A DNA stretch of 64,000 nucleotides from Laccaria trichodermophora (Eukaryota > Basidiomycota > Agaricomycetes > Agaricales > Hydnangiaceae), in NCBI GenBank assembly GCA_018417955.1, contig JACTVC010000012.1:1116001-1180000 (forward strand), given 5' to 3'. Both the position numbers and the translations under genes were made by a program. Shown piece by piece: positions 57,049 through 64,000 of the stretch (within the stretch, counting starts at the first letter, position 1; the number at the start of each line of letters is the position of its first letter). Under the pieces are notes generated by a model. That model was not told the origin of the DNA. It ran no database searches and saw only the letters and a list, made by a program, of their open reading frames with translations.

Positions 57049-57115
57049 CTTTTCAGAAAAGCAGCGAAGAAGGTCCCGCTGATTTGAAAAGTCCATTGGG
57101 AAGCGCGAAGGTCAG
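57049..57115 (+). pseudogene. Duplicate of the penultimate exon of the mitochondrial-protein gene
   Basis: CTTTTCAGAAAAGCAGCGAAG... matches 56489-56556 with many substitutions and the same 3' splice context (AAG then GT). The exon is not connected to any visible gene. Confidence 0.6.
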
Positions 57116-57285
57116 CGTCCCATAATCATGTATCAGATTGGCCTTAATTATCTACGATCACTTTAGGATGCTGTAAACATCGTATCGACTTCCCAATATC
57201 AACCCATGCAACTTCCAGGCTCATGAAAAGAAAAGAAAAGGCAATCTGCCCCTTTTAATGCTATTGAGACATCATTCCTGCAAAA

Positions 57286-58095
57286 TTATGTGAGATGCAA
57301 ATTTTTTCTGGCTGGCAAAAAATATACTATAATTACTGCCTTGAAGGCTTCGAGGGACTGGAAAACAGAACGCCGATTGGCCAGCGGATGCATTCCTTCT
57401 GTGCTATACAGTTCCTGGTTCGGGACAGGTGGTATAAACCTCAGGACCGTTGTTTCTTCCTGTGGATAGGTTAACGCGGCGATGCCATCAACAAGTGCTG
57501 TCGTAACATGAATGCGATAAAAGGTGATTGCAGTGCGTTTCATGACGATAGCACATATGTCCTTGTCCGGCAGGCGTTGCAAACCTGATTTCACGCGTTT
57601 ACGATTGTTTTGGTCAAACGCAGCGATTGCCTTCGCGATGACTTGTGCTTCGGGATCTTGGTTTGAGTGCTGACAATGATACAGTCAGCCCCATAAATGC
57701 ATTGGTTGAAAAACTCACCTTGTCCTCGTGAAAGATCAAGATATACTCGCCGAGCTCATTCATCACGAACAGATCGATGTCCGCATTGATGCGGCGACCA
57801 CCCATGGGCAAGGAAAGCTTTGCCCAAACACTAAGCAGGCGATATCCGCTGTCATAGTGTAAGAGACCCAAAAGGAACATAGTAAATTCGATGCAGGAGC
57901 GTAGGCGTTCTGCTATGCGTTTATAACTAGAGGCTGACACTTATCAGTGGCAGCGGTCACCTTGCTTGCCGACAATACAGCTCCTGTCGCTGTCGGCGCT
58001 ACTTCTGTACAAAACACTTCTGCACTAAGAGTCTCCCTGCTCGTCGCCGAACCGCTTCGCGGTTCGCTCCTCGCAGGTCGATTTTTTTTTGACAT
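57286..58095 (-). pseudogene. Small PD-(D/E)XK-like protein, paralog D, chimeric and frameshifted
   Basis: On the minus strand from about 57940 the sequence matches paralogs A-C: SYKRIAERL, then GRRINADIDLFVM and ILIFHEDK, an intron at about 57718-57668, then the C-terminal block to 57286. The conserved N-terminal half (MADLERS...) is missing. Instead an ATG at 58095 opens an unrelated head (MSKKNRPARSEPRSG...) that runs into the family sequence only through a frame change near 57940. D and E-x-K motifs survive. Confidence 0.65.
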
Positions 58096-58415
58096 GAAAA
58101 TGGAGCTGTATTTATGAAATTCGAGTATGTACTGTTGAGTGGTTTATAAAATCCCCCTTATCAATGCTCAAGACAGGCATAGGCCCGGGGAGGAAACAGG
58201 GTAGTAGGGCACTTGAACTCAAGAAGAAAACAGCATAGATTTGTGCATGTTTGCCCGCTCGCGTGCGCCATCTGCCAGTGGCAGTGCCAATAAGGAGCTG
58301 CTGGCCGCTAGACTCATTGTTTGTACATGTTTGGTATTTATGACCTTGACAAGTCCGCGATGAGCAAGCACGAGGAACGAGTGCAAGCTCATTATCGGAT
58401 AAGATAACGAGTGAG
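58096..58415. other. Spacer left of the DIRS element
   Basis: No gene recognised. The precise left end of the DIRS element may lie within this stretch. Confidence 0.4.
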
Positions 58416-58528
58416 CGTCAGAACGAGACCTTGTGTTTGTACTCATAAGTACAAACACATATGTATGTCTCAAGATCCTAGACAAGGAGACTACATCTCC
58501 TTGTCGTTCAAACTATCGTTCTGACGCG
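58416..58528. repeat. Nested hairpins at the left side of the DIRS element
   Basis: GCGTCAGAACGA (58416-58427) pairs with TCGTTCTGACGC (58517-58528). Between them are GTGTTTGTACT-CATA-AGTACAAACAC (58433-58458, 11-base stem) and CAAGGAGA-ctaca-TCTCCTTG (about 58483-58503). Possibly part of the terminal or replication structure of the retrotransposon. Confidence 0.7.
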
Positions 58529-58585
58529 GTAAAAGGGTCTCTTGAGCTTCAGCGAATTTTTGAAGTTTTTCTGCTGCATCTTGCG

Positions 58586-60067
58586 ATGACTGACAGTCCT
58601 CAACTTCCCTCTCAAAGTCTCGCTTCCACTGAAAGTTCTCAGACGGCCGCCACGCCTGCCTCTCAGACAGCTTCGGATACACCTCTTTCTCAGACGGCGG
58701 CCACACCTCTATCTGACTCTTTTGTCGCTCCAACCCGCGTTCCCCGGACTCATACTTCACCCGCTATTATTAAAATGCTCAAGAGTCTTCCCTTGATTTC
58801 GATTCTCCAGATGAACAAAGAAATTGAGGATAAAAATGCCTTAAGGTCTCGGAAGACTTTTAATCACATCTCCAATCCTACTGTCCACCCTGAACCTGGG
58901 TCTGACGAGGCTTCCTTGGTTTCTCTGGATGAAGTTGACTTAAACCGTTTTCGCATCCCTTCTTTTGTCGCTTCCTTTCCAAATCTGATCTATGCCAAGC
59001 TTGCCAAATGGATTGCCGACGAGGAGATTAAGGACAAGCAAAAATTGAAAAGGAAGACTAATGATGATGTCAAGCCTTCCGCAGAACAGACCAAGATTGC
59101 AAAGCGGCGTTGCATGAATGGTCAGAAAATGGTACCCTGGGTCGTCGGAGTGCCATGGCAGGCCACCTTTGCTCAGAGCCTTTTTGACACTGAACTTTGC
59201 ATCGCTGTACCTTTGCCCTTCTTTCTGAATAAGAATCTGAATATCTTGAATGTTGAAGCTTCTACCTTGCCAACGACGAAAACTAATCCAAATCCTGGTG
59301 AGACAAAGGGCACTGTTATTCTTGACGTTGAAAAACTCTCTGTGCGTTTTGGGAAGGAACTCTCTTTGTCTTGTAGCCAGTGGACGGAAGCTGCTGGCAA
59401 TATGTATCTTTTTCAGAAGGAACGGGATGAAGAAGGCACTGGCGAAGCTCATAGCAATTGGTACAATGACCATTTTTGCTTCTACACTGCCCAGGACACC
59501 AAGGATGACCTTTACGATGCCTGGAAATCTGATGAGCTCAAATTCCGGCAAGAACATTGGGCAAAATATGGCGAATACGACGCTGCTCGTTATTATCAGG
59601 CTTACAAGCTTTCCGAGAAGCAGCGTGAAATGATGGCTGACATTCGTGGGATGATGGGTTCTGAACCCACCAAGACTTCTTTCAGTGCGACGAAACTCAC
59701 GCCACGACTCGCCACCCGCTCTTCTCAGCCACGTGCCTCTCAGCCCTTTCAAGCAGGCAGCGGCAGATCTTCCTCCTCGACGCCCGACTGCCTTATCTGC
59801 GCTGAGAGAGGCCACGACGCAACCCAACACGCCGATAGCACCACAGTCATCAAGTTCAAATCAGACGGAAAGGTCGCATGGTCAAAGTACAGCGACAACA
59901 ACCTCCTCACTCCCGATAATCGGGTCATTTGCATCAGCTGGAATCTCAGAGGTGACCGAGGGCACCCATGTTCCCATAAAGACGAACGCACCCACCTCTG
60001 CTCCTTCTGCGGCAGCAAGCGCCATCACGCCTTCTCATGGACTTGCCGTTCCCGACCTTCAAACTGA
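58586..60067 (+). CDS. DIRS gag-like protein, 493 residues
   Basis: Start chosen at ATG 58586 (MTDSPQLPSQ); in-frame sequence is open upstream. The N-terminus has SQTAATP repeats, the middle is a charged domain, and the C-terminus holds Cys/His clusters (CLICAERGHDATQH and CSFCGSKRHHAFSWTC) resembling zinc knuckles that bind the element RNA. Ends at 60067, overlapping the RT frame by up to about 380 bases in +1. Confidence 0.75.
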   Translation: MTDSPQLPSQSLASTESSQTAATPASQTASDTPLSQTAATPLSDSFVAPTRVPRTHTSPAIIKMLKSLPLISILQMNKEIEDKNALRSRKTFNHISNPTVHPEPGSDEASLVSLDEVDLNRFRIPSFVASFPNLIYAKLAKWIADEEIKDKQKLKRKTNDDVKPSAEQTKIAKRRCMNGQKMVPWVVGVPWQATFAQSLFDTELCIAVPLPFFLNKNLNILNVEASTLPTTKTNPNPGETKGTVILDVEKLSVRFGKELSLSCSQWTEAAGNMYLFQKERDEEGTGEAHSNWYNDHFCFYTAQDTKDDLYDAWKSDELKFRQEHWAKYGEYDAARYYQAYKLSEKQREMMADIRGMMGSEPTKTSFSATKLTPRLATRSSQPRASQPFQAGSGRSSSSTPDCLICAERGHDATQHADSTTVIKFKSDGKVAWSKYSDNNLLTPDNRVICISWNLRGDRGHPCSHKDERTHLCSFCGSKRHHAFSWTCRSRPSN

Positions 60068-62279
60068 TGCATTCGTTCAGGCGTCGCTTTCTCTTCCCCT
60101 TTCTTATTCTGATTTCTCTGCTTCCATCATTCCTCGCCCCCCCTTGCCCAGCACCTCTTCAGACGAATCTTTGCTTTTCCACAGAATCCTACACCCATAC
60201 AATCCTGACGCCTTCGACTTTTTATTGCGCAAACACAACCTTTTCAACGATTACCCTTTACTTCCCTTCAATCTGCGCTTTGGCTTTCCCATCGGGCACA
60301 TGCCCCCACTTTCCCAAACCGTCATCATGCCTAACAACCCCTCCATCCTCTCTTACCCCGACACCGTCTCTGACTACCTCACAAAAGAAGTCAAAGCCGG
60401 CAGGCTTTCCGGCCCCTTTTCTCGGGAGGGGGTAGAGCGGATTCTGCGTGGCCCATTTCAATCATCATCTCTTATTGTTTCTGTCCAGCCGCAAGAACCT
60501 GGGGTGCCTGACAAGCTTCGAGTTTGTCAACACCTCTCCAAGGCTTCCAAGCTTCATGCGTCCGTCAACTCATACATCCACAAGGATGAATTTCCTACGC
60601 GTTTCGACACCGCATCCAAAGTTGCGGATATTGTGAGTAACCTTTCCTTCCGTTCCTTTCCCCACCTTTCTTCCTTTCTGTTACACATCTCCTTTGCGTT
60701 TCGTGCGTGGAGATGTCTTCTCTGTTAGCGCTGGCCTCTCGTCCAGTCGCTCCTTGGGTATTTTTGCTCTGTGCAAGTTACCTGTCCTCTTATATCATCT
60801 TTTCTGTTCCGTGCCTCTGGCACGATGATTATCATCTCCCACGCGTCGAGCGTGATGACTCCTCTCCCACACGTCGAGTGTGATGACCCTCTTCCATGCG
60901 TTGAGCGTGATGATCCTTCTCACTCGCGTTGGGTATGATACTGCTTTGTGTATTATCTTGGAGTTGTCATCAGCATCTATCTTTGTACTATATTATGTGC
61001 ACGTCTTATCTCTCATCTTCCTGTTTCGTCTATTCCTCATCTCCTGTGTATCTTACTTACATCTTTGATTTTGGTACAGATCTCTCATGCACCTCCTGGA
61101 ACGCAGGCGTGCACCCTCGATATCAAAAAGTTCCATCGCACATGTCCAGTCCTTCCTTCCCATAAACCTTGGCTTGTCGTCCAAGGCCCTTTTGATGATT
61201 TCTTCATCAATCACGCTCATCCCTTTGGCGCTGCTTGTGCCAGCAGTAATGCTGGCATGATTGCAAATGCTGTTGTCGACATCTGGCGAGCAGAAGGGGT
61301 CTTCCCGGTGCCAAAGTACGAAGACGACTTGAAGGCCTTCCGGTTTCCTTCATCATCAGGCCCTTTTGTCGAGGGTGACTTTCGTTATGATTATGATCGT
61401 GATGACATGCTTCGCCGTGTCTCTTCTTTGGGTGTACCTTGGCATGATGAGAAGGGTGATGAACGGTTTGCTTTCGTCACCACCTTCATTGGATTTCTTT
61501 GGGATATTCCTCGCAAACGTGTTAGCCTCCCGGAAGGGAAGAGAAACAAATTCCATCAGCGTGTACTCCAGTTCTTGACTGACTTTGAGGGCCGACCTTG
61601 CCATTTACGTGATGTTGAAAAGATTCATGGATCTCTCTGTCATATCGCCTTCGTTTACCTTGATGGTCGTTCTCATTTACCTTCTCTCTCTAACTTTGCA
61701 TCTACCTTCCATGGTGATGAATTTCTTACAAAGTATCCTCCACACTCGCTGATCACCGACCTGAAGTGGTGGTTGGTCAAGCTTACTCTGCCTAGGGTAT
61801 ATCGGTCACTTCACCTCATTGGCCCTCTATCAGATCTTGGGCTTTACGTTGATGCCTCCACGTCGTGGGGCATCGGTATTATCATCAGCGGCGAATGGGC
61901 AGCTTTTCAGCTCTCATCTTCTTGGAAGATCGAGGGCCGTGATATTTGCTGGCTCGAAACCGTTGCTATCGAGCTCCTTGCTCTTTTCTTAGAGTCTCGA
62001 GGCCATCGGGATGCCCACTTACTCGTGCACTCCGACAATCAAGGCACCATTGGTGCTCTTGATAAAGGCCGCAGTGGGAATATCTACCTGAATCTTGCTG
62101 TCCGTCGCACACATCTCATCCTCATGTCTACATCTCTTACTTTTAAAACTGTCTACATCGAGTCTCATGCTAATCCAGCTGATCCTATCTCGCGCGGAGA
62201 ACCAGGACCTGCTGGAAAGCAAATGTTCCCACCTTTCAAGCTCCCTGATGAGCTATGTTCCTGTTTTGTTCATGCCTAG
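59685..62279 (+). CDS. DIRS reverse transcriptase-RNase H
   Basis: The open frame begins about 59685 without a good ATG, +1 relative to gag, so frameshifting, splicing or re-initiation (first later ATG near 60301) is needed. A 447-base intron (60633-61079, GTGAGT...TACAG) joins SKVADI to ISHAPPGTQACTLDIKKF, which supplies RT motif A. The active site is KYEDD (about 61318), where most relatives have Y-x-DD. RNase H residues: LYVDAST, WLETVAIELLAL, LVHSDNQGTIGAL and ESHANPADPISRG. Stop at 62277-62279, overlapping the start of the recombinase. Confidence 0.8.
60838..60935. repeat. Three- to four-copy tandem repeat within the RT intron
   Basis: Unit of about 28-30 bases: CCCACGCGTCGAGCGTGATGACTCCTCT and variants. 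Each unit can fold through CACGC/GCGTG-type arms. Confidence 0.7.
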
Positions 62280-63905
62280 GTCAGCCTGTCTTTCCTCTCA
62301 CACGGCTCCCCTTTTATCTTACCCTGATATCCTATTCAGCTTAGATTATCCTTTTAAATCGGCGACACGTCTCGTCGAGACGACTGTGGGTGGTTCATCC
62401 CTCGTTCCTCCGCGCCCCACACGTCATCATACTCTTTTTAATCCTTTCAAGCCTCGCTTTGCTACATCTCTTCCCTCTCCTGTGCCTTCTTCGACATCGC
62501 GTACCCTTCCTTCGACATTGTGTACCCTTCCTTCGACATCGGGTACTCTTCCACCTCTCACAGTTCCACCTCCTACGACTGTTGTACCACCGCTACTCAC
62601 CACCCATCTTGTTTCTGACAACCCATCTCTCTCATCCCGCCTTATTAAACCCAGGAAACCTCACACTGGACGTCAAATTTCTCACAACCCTCTACGTCCT
62701 CACGTTGCCGCTGCCGATCGTTTATTTGCCTGGGAGACGCCTCATGCTGCTCGTCACAGGCAGCACCTTATCGACTCTCTTCCCTCAGATTTGGTTGACA
62801 GTGCCATCATGTCTATCCGTGGTGCATATGCACCTAACACTAAAACAACGTATGCCGCCGGTACTTTGCGCTTTACCCAATTCTGCGACAGATGGGGTAT
62901 TGATGAGGAAGCACGAATGCCTGCTTCCTATCCTCTCCTTTGCGCCTTCATCGCGGAGTACAAGGGCAGACAAGCCGGGAACACTATACGCTCCTGGCTC
63001 TCAGGTATCCGTGCATGGCACGTCGTCAATCATGCCCCTTGGTTTGGAGATGACGAATGGGTCCAGTTGGCACGTGTGTCTGCGAACAAAGAAGGGACAA
63101 AGCACAAACGCCCTCTGCGTGCTCCCGTCTCCATTGAGCACCTGTTGGCTCTTCGCCGTGCCCTTAATTTATCTACTCCTTTCCATGCTGCCGTTTGGGC
63201 TCTCGCCCTCTGTACATTCTTCGGCTGTCGACGGCTAGGTGAGCTGGCTGTTACTACTGCTGCCGCCTTTGATGATAGATACCATGTTCTTCGCTCTGTC
63301 ATGTGCGCCCCTTCTCTTCCATTCTGTATATTGTATTCTCATGTTTTTGCAGTATTACCTTCCGTACCTTGCGTGACGGCTCCTCCTCTGCAAACTTTCG
63401 CATTCCTTGGACCAAGACCACGAAAGAAGTTGGTGCCTCTGTGATCCTCACTGCGCGAAACGATGTTCTCTGTCCCGTAGCCGCCTTGAAGAATCACCTC
63501 TCCGTCAACTCATCTGTCGACCAATCGGCCCCCCTCTTTGCATATACAACTACGTCTTCCCAGTCAAAGATTCTCCTCAAGCATGAATTTCTGAACTTCT
63601 GCACTCAAATCTGGTCATCGGCGATGCTCGCACATGTCCTTGGTCATAGCTTTCGTATTGGGGGAGCCGTCGAACTTCTCTTAGCGGGCGTACCACCAGA
63701 AATCGTCGCTGCTACAGGTGGCTGGACTTCTCTTGCCTTCCTACTCTACTGGCGACGCATGGAGGAGATCTTGCCGATGAGTACCTCAAAAGCATACAGC
63801 AAGTCCCATCTTGACTCGCTCGCCGCAATCTTCGAACAGTTTCGTATTAACAACAACATCCCTCCGGCGCTCATCATCGCCTCTAACGGGAACCTCTCCT
63901 TGTAA
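62272..63905 (+). CDS. DIRS tyrosine recombinase, 527 residues
   Basis: Integrates the circular DNA intermediate by site-specific strand exchange. ATG 62272 overlaps the RT stop (ATG CC TAG arrangement). Exons 62272-63302 and 63353-63905. After a Pro/Ser/Thr-rich head comes the core-binding domain (SIRGAYAPNTKTTYAAGTLRF). The catalytic part has the first Arg in TFFGCRRLGEL, the His and second Arg in LGHSFRIGGA, then TGGWTSLAFLLYWRR with the likely nucleophile Tyr. All key residues are present, so it may be active. Confidence 0.85.
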
Positions 63906-64000
63906 TTGTCCACCCATTCTTAACTATCTTGTATTTATATCTCTGCCTATCCCGACCTATTTTGTATTGATATCAACCCACCTAAAATATTCCCAGATCT
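63906..64000. other. 3' region of the DIRS element, to window end
   Basis: AT-rich; no repeat of the 58416-58528 hairpins is visible before the window ends. Confidence 0.4.

Larger units (their letters stand above)
58416..64000 (+). mobile_element. DIRS-type (tyrosine-recombinase) retrotransposon, right end outside the window
   Basis: Gag-like, RT-RNase H and tyrosine-recombinase frames follow in order on the plus strand, overlapping one another, with no aspartic protease or DDE integrase. That order defines the DIRS/YR group. All three frames are open. The element's right terminal repeat is not in the window; the left border is estimated from the hairpin cluster. Confidence 0.85.

Noticed and set aside
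57955..58095. Separate small gene at 57913-58095 on the minus strand
   Set aside because: Treated as the aberrant head of paralog D; no support as an independent gene.
58940..59830. Long antisense frame of 296 codons
   Set aside because: Shadow of the gag gene on the opposite strand.

Overview
The window looks like nuclear DNA of a mushroom-forming basidiomycete (Agaricomycetes). Host genes are split by introns of about 47-70 bases with GT...AG ends. Families typical of these fungi are present: DUF6534 membrane proteins, F-box/LRR proteins and CxC/KDZ transposase-associated proteins. Mobile DNA is dense and nested. Everything here was read by eye; no database search was run.

Layout. 1-9130 is a transposon graveyard. 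It holds a complete hAT element (107-5438, long inverted repeats, target duplication, transposase broken only by TGA codons), a CACTG fold-back MITE (5616-6001), a miniature LTR element with identical LTRs (6339-6814) and a Tc1/mariner-like MITE (7125-7803). 9128-21000 is a series of elements that end in arrays of short palindromes. One of them carries two intact genes, one a CxC/KDZ-type transposase. A GC-rich minisatellite, a tRNA-like sequence and a TGA-riddled pseudogene lie in the same stretch.

21000-28750 contains two diverged copies of the flap endonuclease gene FEN1 on a 2-kb direct duplication. Between them is an intact 853-residue protein on the minus strand with a P-loop NTPase and a PD-(D/E)XK-type nuclease domain, of the kind found in Crinkler-type proteins and related transposon-derived proteins. 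29500-43815 is ordinary gene space: DUF6534 protein, F-box protein, GH35 beta-galactosidase with a membrane anchor, FAD oxidoreductase and a DCAF4-like WD protein. 44100-49500 has three tandem copies of a small PD-(D/E)XK-like family, interrupted by a copia LTR remnant and another palindrome-array element; a fourth, broken copy is at 57286-58095. 49900-56650 holds an 11-TM membrane protein, a cutinase, a homeodomain protein and a mitochondrial protein. 58416 to the window end is a DIRS-type tyrosine-recombinase retrotransposon whose right end lies outside the window.

The most unusual signals are a hairpin core shared by palindrome-array elements whose termini differ, the TRIM element with Pol III-like boxes, the two FEN1 copies with complementary lesions around a nuclease gene, and the tandem PD-(D/E)XK family in which one copy has Q for the motif E.
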